Shown: positions 1 to 8,718, counted from the stretch's first letter. The stretch: DNA of 64,000 bases from Virgibacillus ihumii (GCF_902726655.1 NZ_CACVAN010000001.1:930001-994000), one strand, 5' to 3'. Numbers and translations: made by a program. Notes: generated by a model from the letters alone, not told the origin.

Positions 1-425
1 CTAACCCCTTGCTTATCATTAGTTTGTAAGGGAACTTATACTTTTCAAATGCTTCACACAATCCCTTGGCTTCATCAAAGTAAGGATCTTGATCTCCCCC
101 AACGAAGATTGCGTGACAAAGCTTTTTTAATCATAGATTCATATTTGTTTGCTTCTCCGACTGTATTGAATCTTCTTCAAGAGCTAATTCAACAGCCAAT
201 TTACCACCCTGTGAAGCACCTGCAACTATTAATGGACCCTTAGGTGGATTATCATTTGATATAACTTTGTGATACGTTTCAATGGTTCCAACCTTTGACT
301 CCAACAGAAAGCCTCTGGAGCAAATAATGGTGACGATTGTGGAAACGCCATTGAATATCGACTTTTAAAGTTCTTCATCATCCCAGTAACTTGAAAAATT
401 GTTTATATTATCCCCGCGTCAATGA
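1..425 (-). pseudogene. Alpha/beta hydrolase remnant, cut by the window edge
   Basis: Read on the minus strand, pieces in different frames join into an alpha/beta hydrolase-like protein: a segment FSSYWDDEEL, then SSPLFAPEAF, then a stretch with the nucleophile elbow GASQGG (GxSxG type), then VGGDQDPYFDEA and EKYKFPYKLM. At least two frame changes and in-frame stops separate them, so this is a decayed gene whose 3' part lies outside the window. It sits just downstream of another broken gene, the truncated SDR at 472-963, so the two may have decayed together. Family assignment rests on the GxSxG context only; substrate is unknown. Confidence 0.5.
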
Positions 426-471
426 AGGAAATAAATCAAAGGATGAACTGAGCTATTTTTTGATGGCCAAA

Positions 472-963
472 CTATCGTTTCAGGTTTGGTTTGAGAACAA
501 AATTAATGATTCTTCCACCCTCTTTATTAGGGAAAGCATTTTCGAATCTCTTAGCGAATTCAGTACTTAATACTAAGGTTCCGCTGTTATTCACCTTATA
601 ATGTTTTTCGAGAACCTCTGCATCCAAAGTACGGAAGTCAACTAATTTTTCATAAGTTGCATTGTTTATTAACACGCTTGGAGTACCCAAAGTTTCTTCA
701 ACTTGATTTAAAATATTTGTTGGGGTTTCCGGCCTTGATAAATCGGCTTCTATGTGTTCACAACGTACTCCTAAATTCCTTATCTTGTTGTATAAAACAT
801 TTTGATATTTTTTTTCGGAGCCAACACCTTCACTTTTATCATAAGTGCTCCAATGGGTAAAAAAGATATCAGCTTTGGCATGCATTAAACAAATGGCGTA
901 ACCAATGCCTTGGGCACGACTTGCCCCGGTTACAATTGCTATCTTTCCTTTTAAAACCTTCAT
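472..963 (-). pseudogene. Truncated short-chain dehydrogenase/reductase (SDR)
   Basis: The 163-residue product has the SDR cofactor motif TGASRAQGIG near residues 12-21, DLS near residue 74 and the NNA motif (INNAT) near residue 99. It ends just after the strand GGRIINFV, where family members continue with the catalytic Ser and YxxxK and reach about 250 residues. The last residues (LKPNLKR) do not fit the family, so a deletion or frameshift removed the catalytic half. I consider it non-functional as an oxidoreductase. The start ATG has a fair ribosome site (GGGGGAAA) on the minus strand. The hydrolase remnant lies directly downstream. Confidence 0.7.
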
Positions 964-1102
964 ATTTTCCCCCTGATGATTATTCCCGATTTAGTATTAA
1001 AAACAAATGTAGTTTTCTTCCAAAATGAGGCCCATTTGTTGAAGACTAAAGTTTATATTTACAATTTACCAAGAAAATTGATATCTCTTATCAAAATAAA
1101 TT

Positions 1103-1786
1103 TTATTTAGGACTTACATGTATGCCTTCACTCTCTCGCCAATCTGCGTAGAGTATACGCTTTACATTATCATATCCATTGGTAGTTAATTGGTTATCTA
1201 ACCACTGTTGATCAAATCCGAGTTCATGTAAATTATCCCATAAAATTTCCCCATCTATAATTAACGATGTTGGGAGGTCTACTGGACTTTCTGGAAGATT
1301 GAGATCTTGCTTGTCTGGTTTTTGATACTTGGATTTTAATAATAAACTTATTTGCCCATTAGCTTCCAATATACCGTATTTGACTTCGCGAACTGAAAAG
1401 ACATTATTTTGACGGAGTATACTCAATATTTGATTTACATCCAATTTGTTCTTTGTAAGTAACTTTCTGTCCATAACACCATCTCGAATGATTATGTTAG
1501 GATTGCCTATTAAGAGAGAACGTGTCGATTTATTTTTTAGAGTCATAAACTCTATTCCCAACATAAGAAACGTCCACAATCCGATGGCATATAAAAAATG
1601 AAAAATCCCTACCTTATCTTGATAAATGGTATTTCCTAAAAAATCTCCAAGTACTAACACAAAAACTAAATGAAACGGGGTTAACTGATAGATGGATGTT
1701 CTGCCTGTTATGATAATGATAAAAAATAAAGTGGCAAAACCAACAATGACTTTGATCGTCAGTAAACCAATATTAACTTCTTCCAA
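1103..1786 (-). CDS. DUF421 (YetF-family) membrane protein
   Basis: A 227-residue protein with three N-terminal membrane segments (about residues 5-25, 35-55 and 60-80) followed by the soluble YetF/DUF421 domain, with typical strings such as GNPNIIIRDGVMD, LRQNNVFSVREVKYGILE and SLIIDGEI. Length fits the family. The start is TTG, set by a strong GGGAGG ribosome site 8 bases upstream. DUF421 proteins are common in spore formers, and a second, longer paralogue with a fused DUF1657 tail lies at 16906. Molecular function is not established. It stands alone between degraded genes, so no operon partner helps to define it. Confidence 0.85.
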   Translation of the reverse strand: MEEVNIGLLTIKVIVGFATLFFIIIITGRTSIYQLTPFHLVFVLVLGDFLGNTIYQDKVGIFHFLYAIGLWTFLMLGIEFMTLKNKSTRSLLIGNPNIIIRDGVMDRKLLTKNKLDVNQILSILRQNNVFSVREVKYGILEANGQISLLLKSKYQKPDKQDLNLPESPVDLPTSLIIDGEILWDNLHELGFDQQWLDNQLTTNGYDNVKRILYADWRESEGIHVSPK

Positions 1787-2169
1787 AGTTTATTCCTCCC
1801 TCTATATAATTAAAATATCTTTAAAATGCTCTTGTTCTCTTAGAATTTCTTAAACACCATTTTGGGAATTGTATAGGGGCGTATCAGCTGGATGGGAATC
1901 AGAAGATTCTAACACTATCCATGCCATCCTAACGACCAACTGGTAGTATTTGGTTAAAAATGAATATAACCATGCTTCATACTCCACACTACTTATGGTC
2001 GCTCACCCTCCCATGTATCACGGGATTTTGATCCATACATTCCTTCGTCTTGCGTATCCACAAGGTGGAGGTCGGATAAGCTCCTATGCTGGGTCGTGTG
2101 CCCGTATGGAAAAAATAAGCTCCGACTCTGCATTATTGGTGTTTGTTTATTTCAAAAATCCAAGTACAT
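1787..2169. other. Non-coding stretch beside IS110 copy 1
   Basis: No convincing gene is seen. The stretch contains the ribosome site and leader of the DUF421 gene at its left and, further right, sequence that probably includes the downstream flank of the neighbouring IS110 relic. A short plus-strand reading frame at 1950-2195 lacks any family resemblance and overlaps the transposase end, so I do not call it. Confidence 0.5.
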
Positions 2170-2823
2170 TTATTCATGACCACTTTCATTCATAAGGCTT
2201 AAGCAGCTTGTATTGATTCGGGCTTGAGGTAATCCCTTCAATAATTTCCTTCCATCAAATTCACAGTGCTTTTGGCCAATCACAAACAGTACACATAATA
2301 ACTTGCAACACAACGCTATAAGCAATTGTTGTTTTTTCAGTGGACGATTTGGGCGGGTCGTGTAATACGCATGCAATGCTTTAAATGTTGGGTTAAGAGC
2401 CACAAGTGGCCGAACCGCTAAATATAAAGCCTTTCTCAGTTTCTTTCGTCCACGTTGCTTATCTTGGTTTGTCCTTTGAACTTTCCGAAACTGCATTCCC
2501 GCAAAGCAAACCCCGCCATGTTTACCAATTGTTAAAGTATATCCTTTGGCAGTTTTGAAATATGCCAGGCCTAGCCAATAATGACCTGTTGGTTCGACAC
2601 CAAAAATAACGTTGGTTTCACCCTGTTCTTTTTGGATTTTCGTAACGCGCTCCAACAGCTGTTGGAAGCCATGTATACGATTTTCAAAAATCAGTCGCTT
2701 TCCAAATTCCATTCCCCGGTCATCCTGTGTACGTGCAACATGTTTATCTTTGGCAATATCAATGCCTACCACCAATGTTGAAGGTGTGATTTGCGCTATT
2801 TTGTCATTTTAATTATAATTCAT
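2170..2823 (-). pseudogene. IS110-family transposase with central deletion (copy 1)
   Basis: The N-terminal RuvC-like DEDD part is recognisable (VVGIDIAKDKHVA with the first Asp, and FGVEPTGHYW with the Glu-Pro-Thr-Gly motif). It is fused after about 75 residues to the C-terminal transposase-20 region (GRKKLRKALYLAVRPLVALN). Comparison with copy 2 shows that the middle, including the NPMHVKK and DTKDARVIAQ region, is missing. In addition the codon after MNYN is a TAA stop in this copy, where copy 2 reads CAA. It is therefore inactive. Confidence 0.85.
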
Positions 2824-2826
2824 GTT

Positions 2827-2897
2827 GAGCCCTCTCCTTGGTATTTATTTAATTCGGGGTCACCGCGATGACACCCTGTACTATACCAAGAGGGCTC
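2827..2897 (-). ncRNA. Candidate structured leader RNA of IS110 copy 1 (possible bridge RNA part)
   Basis: Between the element end and the transposase start the DNA can fold into a long hairpin. Outer arms GAGCCCTCTCCTTGGTAT and ATACCAAGAGGGCTC pair over 15 bases with a 3-base bulge. An inner stem GGGGTCA/TGACACCC has one bulged A. IS110 elements are known to encode a bridge RNA in a non-coding end, which guides target and donor choice. This segment lies in the right place, but it is shorter than published bridge RNAs, so it may be only part of one. The structure is seen; the role is inferred. Confidence 0.4.
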
Positions 2898-2950
2898 TTT
2901 TTTGTTCAAACCTCAAATTTCTTCATTACAGCAATGCTCCAATTTAAATT

Positions 2951-3610
2951 TTACTTAGTTGTAAGATCTTGAGGTTTGGATAAAGAGGCTAGTTTTAGTA
3001 TTAAAGCTCGAGTTACAATTCCAACAATGATGTAATATATGAATGAATATGTGTATCTCCACTCTAAATAATTAACAAGTTTGACCCACTCGCAAAATGG
3101 TTCACCTATAAAGGCATATGTTAGTGCCATAATGATCTGGGCTAAAATAAAAGATTTCCATGTTCTAAAATATTGATATAACAACATATAAGCTACAGGT
3201 ACCATTGAAAAATCAAAAGGAAAGGCCCGAGGAATAATAGGTAGGAATGCAATGGGGTAATCCCAAAAACTATATTGTGCACCAACTACATCTAATAAGG
3301 TTGTTGTCAAGATAATTATGGTACCAAATAACAAAATTTCTAAAATAATGTCTCGTTTAACAAGTTTAGCCCATATAACCCAAGGCACAATTAAAAAAAC
3401 TACTAGAATCCACCATTCCCAAGTTAAAAACTCATTTTTTAGCCAACGATTTAATTCTAAAAGATAGAGCTTATCTTGTAATAAACGTATTTCCTTAAGA
3501 TTTATTGATATCACCCCTATATTTAAAATTAAAAGGTAACATATATTTTCGAAATCGAACTCTTTGAGCTGCCTTTTTAGTATTACCACTTTTAAGTAAT
3601 GAATTTCCAT
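2951..3610 (-). CDS. CBO0543-type multi-pass membrane protein
   Basis: The reading frame encodes up to 219 residues with five hydrophobic segments (for example WWILVVFLIVPWVIW, LFGTIIILTTTLL, SMVPVAYMLLYQYF, FILAQIIMALTYAF and FIYYIIVGIVTRALI). The pattern and the motif ending EWRYTYSF resemble the CBO0543 family of spore-former membrane proteins of unknown function. The family usually begins close to the LLQDKLYLLEL segment. The strong ribosome-site-like AGGGGTGAT lies just before that point (near 3515) but no ATG, GTG or TTG follows at proper spacing. The ATG at 3610 has no visible ribosome site. The start may be lost or non-standard. Confidence 0.6.
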   Translation of the reverse strand: MEIHYLKVVILKRQLKEFDFENICYLLILNIGVISINLKEIRLLQDKLYLLELNRWLKNEFLTWEWWILVVFLIVPWVIWAKLVKRDIILEILLFGTIIILTTTLLDVVGAQYSFWDYPIAFLPIIPRAFPFDFSMVPVAYMLLYQYFRTWKSFILAQIIMALTYAFIGEPFCEWVKLVNYLEWRYTYSFIYYIIVGIVTRALILKLASLSKPQDLTTK

Positions 3611-3691
3611 CGTAAATAAGAAATATTTTTTAAAACAAAAATATTTTAAATCTAGATTTAAGATAGAACAATAAAAACAGGATACATCAAC

Positions 3692-5203
3692 TTATAATAA
3701 TGGAGAAAGCAAGCGAGCACCCTGTTCAACAATGCGCTCGGTCAGGGATCGTTGCAACAAGTCTTCAATTCTTAATGGTACAGAATCAGTAAGATCCCTC
3801 TCGAACTGCTCTGTGAGTTCCCTTGCCACATCAGCACTGTACACGACTTGACACACTTCATAATTCAGGCGAAAACTTCTCATATCATAGTTTGCTGCGC
3901 CTACTTCTGCAATTTCCTCATCAATGATCATCAGTTTCGCATGTAACATTCCTTTATCGTACTGGTAGATTTGGACCCCAGCTTCTATAAGTTCCCCGTA
4001 ATAGGTACGACTTGCAAAGCCCACGATTTTTTTATTAATATGGCGAGGAACAAGTAATCTTACGCGTACACCACGAGCCACAGCTGTCTTTAATGCTATA
4101 ATAATATCTGTTTCTGGTATAAAGTAGGGCGTTGTTATATCAATGGTTTTGGTCGCTTGTGTTATAAATATAAAGTAAGCTTGACGAATAACTGGTGTAG
4201 GAATTCCAGGGTTTCCTTCCAACGTATGGATGTGTGCTTTTTGCAATTCTCCTGTCTTTGTTTGGATATTGTCTATTTTACCTTCTATAGGCCATAACTC
4301 AGATCCTAATTCGGCAGACCATCTTGAAATGCTACCGGTTGGATTGATTTCCTTTGATATGTATTTTGGGATTTTAGTGGGCTTTTTCGTAGCCTCAGAT
4401 TTTGTTCTTGACTTTATCCGTTCTGGTACAGCGATATTCCAATGAACGTCGAAGATAGTCTGCAAGTCGCCTGTTGCTTCCCCTATAATTTGCAAATGAG
4501 TGTCCCTCCAAAATCCTACGTCTGGCTTTAATCCTGTATATTCATATCCAACGTTCATACCGCCCGTAAAAGATTCCTTTCTGTCAATCGTAACAATCTT
4601 ACAATGATCCCGATAATTCCAATTGGATAAAATCCAGGGAAAGCGTAAAGGAAATATTGTCCGGCATTCTATCCCTGCTTCCACCATCTGAAGGATTTTT
4701 TGACGCGGAAATTTTTTACTCCCCCAACCATCTCTAATAAAACGAACCCGCACTCCGTTTACTGCTTTTTCGATCAGCAGTTCTGTGATGCAATTACCAA
4801 TTTGGTCATTCCGATAGATGTAATATTCCAGATCAATGGTTTTTTGGGCTTTTTGTAGGGATTCGATAAGTTGTTCATATTTTGCTATTCCATTGTTTAG
4901 TACTTGGGCTTTGCCGACTCGAAGCCCGCCTACAGTAAAATACCTTAAAGCATCGGCGATTATCGATGCTGAATCACTATATGTACCAGGTAACTTATCA
5001 GACTCATTATGAGAAGAGGTCAATCTTTTACGATGAATAAGCTTGGGATTCGATATGCTAAGATATAGTAAGAAACCAATGACAGGCAAAACAAGGACGA
5101 TTACTATCCAATTCAAAGCTTTGGCAGGATGACGCACTTCCCAAATTGCTATGAATAAGATAAAGACCGTATTTAACAGGTATAGATTAAAAATCCACTC
5201 CAT
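3692..5203 (-). CDS. cls: Cardiolipin synthase
   Basis: A 503-residue phospholipase D superfamily enzyme that joins two phosphatidylglycerol molecules into cardiolipin at the membrane. Two N-terminal membrane segments (about residues 3-20 and 30-50) are followed by two catalytic HxKxxxxD motifs, HCKIVTID at about residue 200 and HAKLMIID at about residue 421, each with the following GGMN or GAANYD string. Length is normal for the Bacillus family. Between the two motifs, residues 255-325 form a longer, charged linker than I expect for ClsA. It is a single gene with a good ribosome site (GGGAGGAAT) and no operon partner. It is intact amid decayed neighbours, so it is probably functional. Confidence 0.93.
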   Translation of the reverse strand: MEWIFNLYLLNTVFILFIAIWEVRHPAKALNWIVIVLVLPVIGFLLYLSISNPKLIHRKRLTSSHNESDKLPGTYSDSASIIADALRYFTVGGLRVGKAQVLNNGIAKYEQLIESLQKAQKTIDLEYYIYRNDQIGNCITELLIEKAVNGVRVRFIRDGWGSKKFPRQKILQMVEAGIECRTIFPLRFPWILSNWNYRDHCKIVTIDRKESFTGGMNVGYEYTGLKPDVGFWRDTHLQIIGEATGDLQTIFDVHWNIAVPERIKSRTKSEATKKPTKIPKYISKEINPTGSISRWSAELGSELWPIEGKIDNIQTKTGELQKAHIHTLEGNPGIPTPVIRQAYFIFITQATKTIDITTPYFIPETDIIIALKTAVARGVRVRLLVPRHINKKIVGFASRTYYGELIEAGVQIYQYDKGMLHAKLMIIDEEIAEVGAANYDMRSFRLNYEVCQVVYSADVARELTEQFERDLTDSVPLRIEDLLQRSLTERIVEQGARLLSPLL

Positions 5204-5579
5204 CTAAAATTCCTCCCTGGCTTTTTTCTATTAGCATGTACAAACTATGTAGCGAGTATACGTTTGGAATACGAAGGAATTGTTTAGATACCTTTTCTTA
5301 TGAGACACACAAAATAATTTTGTAATTAGTTTATTTTGTCACAGGAAGTTAAACGTTGGAAATGGATCGAAAAACAAAAGGAGGTTCGTTTTAATTATGG
5401 TACCTGTAGTTAGGACACTTGAAAAAAGTGTTTCAGGTATTTTTTTATATGAATGAATTTCATAATTTTTAGCCCTTGTGCCCCAATGGAATTAAAACGT
5501 AAAAAAAGGAAGTACCTCCCCAAATCTTGTATAATGGTAGTCGACCAAAACAAACCAACAGACTGGAGGAATACTTCCT
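5204..5579. other. Intergenic DNA with two hairpins
   Basis: No protein gene is supported. A GGAGG site at about 5381 precedes an ATG that opens only a 19-codon frame, whose DNA is mostly a hairpin (GACACTT/AAGTGTTTC, then T7) that looks like a factor-independent terminator near 5418-5448. Further right, GGAAGTACCTCC (5508-5519) and GGAGGAATACTTCC (5565-5578) are inverted copies bracketing a TATAAT-like box, probably the left end and promoter of the IS1182-family relic that starts at 5580. Confidence 0.45.
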
Positions 5580-6416
5580 ATGACCATTATACAACAAACA
5601 AGTTTATTTAGATCCAAGAATTATACGACATGGAACCTACCCAAAAATATGAGGCAATTATTTCAGCCATCGACATCGATGCGATTTTGCAGTCAATAAG
5701 AAATCGCGACGTGGTGCGCCGGAAGAACTGAACTATGCAGCCATGATCATTTCTTTATGTGTAAGAATTGTTGAGCGGATTCCGACAGTTAAGGATTTGG
5801 TCAAACGCCTTCAATACGGATATAGCCTTCAAATTAAATTGCGGATTTTTAGTATCCGACTCCATTCCTTCTGATGCTTCTTATTCTCGACTTGAAACGA
5901 AGCTAAAATAATCTGAAACCTTGGAACAGGAAAAAATTGTGCTGCGAGCTATCCATGAGGGTTTTATCACGGATGACACCGTAGCCATTAATGCAACCCA
6001 TTTTGAAGCGCGCGACCAAGCACCACCAAAAGAAGAAAAGCCAACCCCTGAACCAAAAAAACGCGCACGCAAAACGAAAGAAGAACGTGAACAATGGTTA
6101 AAGATACAAGCTCAAAAGGCAGCCAATATGTCTCTTTATGAAAAGAAAATTGAAGCTCAACTCGATGCTTCCTTACACGAACTTCGAAACGAAGTTCCCC
6201 AAGACCCCAAATGGGGGGTCAAGAAAAACAGTGAAGGCAAAAAATGTCTTTTGGTTTGGCTTTAAGGGGCACTTAGCCGTTGGCACTTCAAGCCAATACA
6301 TTATATAATCTCTTTTTTCGGTGGGTAACTTAAATGACGGAAAAGGGCAATCCCACTCTTAAAGGGAATTGATGAACGTCTGCCCCTTCCATCTTTACGC
6401 TACGAAACAATGGATG
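5580..6416 (+). pseudogene. IS1182-family transposase, frameshifted and truncated
   Basis: Fragments in several frames reconstruct the N-terminal half of an IS1182-type DDE transposase. They read MTIIQQTSLFR, then ELYDMEPTQKYEAII in another frame, then RRGAPEELNYAAMIISLCVRIVERI. Next is an intact stretch 5921-6265 with EGFITDDTVAINATHFEARD, and then GFKGHLAVGTSSQYI and PLPSLRYETMD, again out of frame. At least four frame changes are present. The gene stops at the RYETMD segment, well before the C-terminal half. It has a typical ribosome site (GGAGG). The relic is inactive. Confidence 0.85.
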
Positions 6417-6480
6417 TTTCCGCCTTTTGCCTACCTCTTATAATACATAAAAATATCCCGTTTCAAGGATATTTCCAATG

Positions 6481-6633
6481 TCATCTATTATTATTACTAA
6501 ACAAATAATTCATGATTTGATCAAAAAGCGCAACATCATCAGTAACTAAAAATACTGGTAACAACGTGATGGAGAGTATCACCGCAAGGTTACCTACGAT
6601 AAATTTGGAAAACACCCCAAGTACCTTTATCAT
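6481..6633 (-). CDS. Small hydrophobic protein of unknown function
   Basis: A 50-codon frame starts at an ATG placed 9 bases after AAAGGGG. It encodes MIKVLGVFSKF, a long hydrophobic stretch (about residues 8-30, IVGNLAVILSITLLPVFLV) and an acidic then Asn-rich tail (SNNNR). It could be a one-helix membrane peptide or the remaining N-terminus of a larger membrane protein cut at the junction near 6480. It lies between two broken genes, which favours a fragment. I do not recognise a family. Confidence 0.35.
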   Translation of the reverse strand: MIKVLGVFSKFIVGNLAVILSITLLPVFLVTDDVALFDQIMNYLFSNNNR

Positions 6634-6681
6634 TCCAACCATCCCCTTTATTTGTGGATATTCTATATTATACACTCCACG

Positions 6682-6966
6682 GTGCGATACACGGAAAGAC
6701 CCGATACAGCGGCAGTCCACCTGTATGAGGGGCATGTGCTGGTAATGGTAGACGGTTCCCCAAGTGTCATCATAGCACCGGCAACATTCTGGCACCATAT
6801 GCAGGGGGCTGAAGAATACCGGCAGCGCCCGGTTGTTGGGGCATATTTCCGATTTGTACGATTTTTTGCAGCTTGGGTTTCCCTGTTTTTATTACCACTT
6901 TGGTATTTAATGGCATCTGATTCCTCATTACTACCACAGGTGTTGTCGTTCCTTGGGCCGAGAGAA
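6682..6966 (+). pseudogene. spoVAF: Fragment of a SpoVAF/GerA-family germination protein gene
   Basis: The plus strand encodes about 95 residues that match the core of GerA-type proteins: VRYTERPDTAAVHLYEGHV, SPSVIIAPATFWHHMQ, AEEYRQRPVVGAYFRFVRFF, then the membrane segment LFLLPLWYLMA and FLGPRE. The HHMQ-AEEYRQ spelling is closest to what I recall for SpoVAF. The N-terminal 200 or so residues and everything after FLGP are missing; the right side joins directly to a truncated IS110 element. It is a dead fragment, and it implies that a germination gene was lost here. Confidence 0.8.
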
Positions 6967-7676
6967 TCATCCACCAACGTTGTTGCTCGCTTAATACCAC
7001 CCCCACGCTTAATGGTCGTTTTCCATTGCGCAAGCACTTCCTCCGGCGTCATTCCACGAATATCAGAAGGGAATGGGAATTCACGTAATGTAAACCATGC
7101 CGTTTTTCCATCCCAATCTTTAAACACATCATCAAACTCTGGGAAGTACCGTTGAAGGTTGTTTTGAATGCGTCCTTCAATAATTATCAGCTGTTTGGTC
7201 AGTTGGTCTCTTAATTTCATGCCTTCTCGTAATTCGGCATAAATGCCGTTAAGAAGATTGGGTACAGAGTATCGTCCATCCTTAATCAGCTGTGCTATGA
7301 CACGTGCATCCTTTGTATCATTTTTGGTTGGTGAGTTATCATCAAGCTCTTTGGTTTTCTTAACATGCATGGGATTGACCAATACAAAGTCATATCCTTT
7401 GGCAGTTATGAAATATGCCAGGCCTAGCCAATAATGACCTGTTGGTTCGACACCAAAAATAACGTTGGTTTTACCCTGTTCTTTTTGGATTTTCGTAACG
7501 CGCTCCAACAGCTGTTGGAAGCCATGTATACGATTTTCAAAGATCAGTCGCTTTCCAAATTCCATTCCCCGGTCATCCTGTGTACGTGCAACATGTTTAT
7601 CTTTGGCAATATCAATGCCTACCACCAATGTTGAAGGTGTGATTTGCGCTATTTTGTGATTTTGATTATAATTCAT
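6967..7676 (-). pseudogene. IS110-family transposase, N-terminal part (copy 2)
   Basis: The protein begins MNYNQNHKIAQI and carries the DEDD-type N-terminal domain: VVGIDIAKDKH (first Asp, about residue 22), FGVEPTGHYW (Glu) and KNDTKDARVIAQLI (Asp-Thr-Lys-Asp), with the usual QLIIIEGRIQNNLQRYFPE helix. After KRATTLVDDS the homology to IS110 stops and the frame runs into spoVAF antisense sequence. The C-terminal domain with its catalytic Ser is lost, so the protein cannot be an active recombinase. Confidence 0.85.
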
Positions 7677-7679
7677 ATT

Positions 7680-7750
7680 GAGTCCTCTCCTTGGTATTTA
7701 TTTAATTTGGGGTCACCGCAATGACACCCTGCACTATACCAAGAGGGCTC
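7680..7750 (-). ncRNA. Candidate structured leader RNA of IS110 copy 2
   Basis: This is the same hairpin as at 2827-2897, with a few changes: the outer arm reads GAGTCCTC instead of GAGCCCTC (C-G replaced by a G-U pair on the RNA), and the loop reads CCGCAA instead of CCGCGA. The stems stay pairable in both copies, which hints that the RNA fold has been kept. The position upstream of an IS110 transposase suggests a bridge RNA segment; this is inference. Confidence 0.4.
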
Positions 7751-7830
7751 TTCTTTGTTCAAACCTCAAATTTCTTCATTACAGGAATGCTCCTATCTGA
7801 TTGGGCCTGCCGTTAACATATGTATACAAG

Positions 7831-7856
7831 GGGTTGGCCTGTGATAAGGCCAACCC
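7831..7856. terminator. Strong hairpin, terminator-like
   Basis: GGGTTGGCCT and AGGCCAACCC form a perfect 10-base stem around a 6-base loop. No long T-run follows on either strand, so this is a weak terminator candidate or a remnant. It separates IS110 copy 2 from the GerQ-like gene. Confidence 0.4.
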
Positions 7857-8122
7857 TTAAGGCCATTCAAATTTTAGAAGGTGCCCAATTGCCCTTTGTA
7901 TAATAGGTGCCCCACTTTTTTTGGTTAACCGGGTTGGGAGGGATTACTCACACCTTTGTCGGTTTTAACATCTAATAAAGAGAATGTGGTGGGCAAATTA
8001 TCCACCCGCAACCCGATAAACTATATCGTTGGGGCGATTCGGTGATGTTTAAACCGTAATTCCTTTAAGATACCTCACACACATCATCAAGCCCTGTTTA
8101 AAAGAGAGGAGTTAAACAATCA

Positions 8123-8620
8123 ATGACACATGGAAGATCAATGCTCGGGGGACAAAATTGGAGGGAACAATTTGATCCCCTGACGAGTACACCGCAATTT
8201 GGTGAACCCAGTATCAGGAAAGAAAACTCATCAAATTCCAAAACCCAACAAGGTACCCCACCTAATCAGGGGGGGCGGATGAACCCCCAGACGGGCACGC
8301 AACAATCGTGTAAATCTGTTGACCAGGCGGGGCAAGGTGTAACCCAAGTGGAAAATGGGATGGGTGGTTACCCCCCTGTGAATCTACCCCCATCCGCGGA
8401 GCAGTCCCCAACCCAAAACCAGCAATTTATAGTGGATGCATTACGCCGGCATACGGGCGACTTTGTCCGGGTCAGTATGTCCTTTAACAACACTGATAGG
8501 GAATTTAAGGGAACGGTTCAGGATGTAGGGATGGACCACGTGACTCTGGAAGATGAAAGGTTGAATTCGCGTGTAATATTGCCACTGATTTTTGTAAACT
8601 ATATTGAAATCCCAAAGTAG
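8123..8620 (+). CDS. gerQ: GerQ-like spore coat protein
   Basis: A 165-residue protein. Residues 1-95 are Gln/Pro/Gly/Asn-rich and low in complexity. Residues 100-165 match the GerQ C-terminal domain: FIVDALRRHTGDFVRVSMSF, then FKGTVQDVGMDHVTLED, then RVILPLIFVNYIEI. GerQ is an inner-coat protein that is cross-linked by transglutaminase and is needed for the cortex hydrolase CwlJ to be present in the coat. A cwlJ gene lies 3 kb downstream on the same strand, which supports the call. The start ATG follows GAGAGGAG at good spacing. The domain is divergent from B. subtilis GerQ and may be a second paralogue. Confidence 0.7.
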   Translation: MTHGRSMLGGQNWREQFDPLTSTPQFGEPSIRKENSSNSKTQQGTPPNQGGRMNPQTGTQQSCKSVDQAGQGVTQVENGMGGYPPVNLPPSAEQSPTQNQQFIVDALRRHTGDFVRVSMSFNNTDREFKGTVQDVGMDHVTLEDERLNSRVILPLIFVNYIEIPK

Positions 8621-8684
8621 TCAACCACCCATCGGCTGGGCAGTGTAATAACAAATAGTCTTATGTTGTACCCAACATGTTTTT

Positions 8685-8718
8685 TTGACGCCGTGCTGTT
8701 TGCAAGGCGTCAAATTTT
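8685..8718. terminator. Terminator after the GerQ-like gene
   Basis: TTGACGCC (8685-8692) pairs perfectly with GGCGTCAA (8706-8713), followed by ATTTTT on the plus strand and preceded by T6. It can work in both directions. It explains a Cys-rich minus-strand reading frame that covers it. Confidence 0.75.

Larger units (their letters stand above)
2170..2940 (-). mobile_element. IS110-family element, copy 1, internally deleted
   Basis: Bases about 2541-2940 match bases about 7395-7793 almost perfectly in the same orientation, and the match stops abruptly at GGAGCATT on the minus strand (2940 and 7793). That abrupt stop marks the end of the element upstream of its transposase gene. The element keeps this end with its structured leader and the N-terminal and C-terminal parts of the transposase, but has lost the middle. 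No terminal inverted repeats are seen, as expected for IS110. The other end is not defined from one copy. Confidence 0.7.
6967..7793 (-). mobile_element. IS110-family element, copy 2, truncated
   Basis: This copy holds the intact transposase-proximal end (7793), the structured leader and the first 230 or so codons of the transposase. It then breaks off at about 6967 against the spoVAF fragment, so the far end of the element is missing. It is a direct repeat of copy 1 (2541-2940) over about 400 bases. The two copies could recombine and delete or invert nothing essential between them except cls and its neighbours. Confidence 0.75.

Noticed and set aside
1950..2195. Plus-strand frame of 81 codons
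   Set aside because: No ribosome site, no recognisable family, and it overlaps the end of the IS110 transposase relic.
3646..3661. 16-base palindrome TTAAATCTAGATTTAA
   Set aside because: A+T-rich DNA yields such short palindromes by chance; no neighbouring context supports a binding site.
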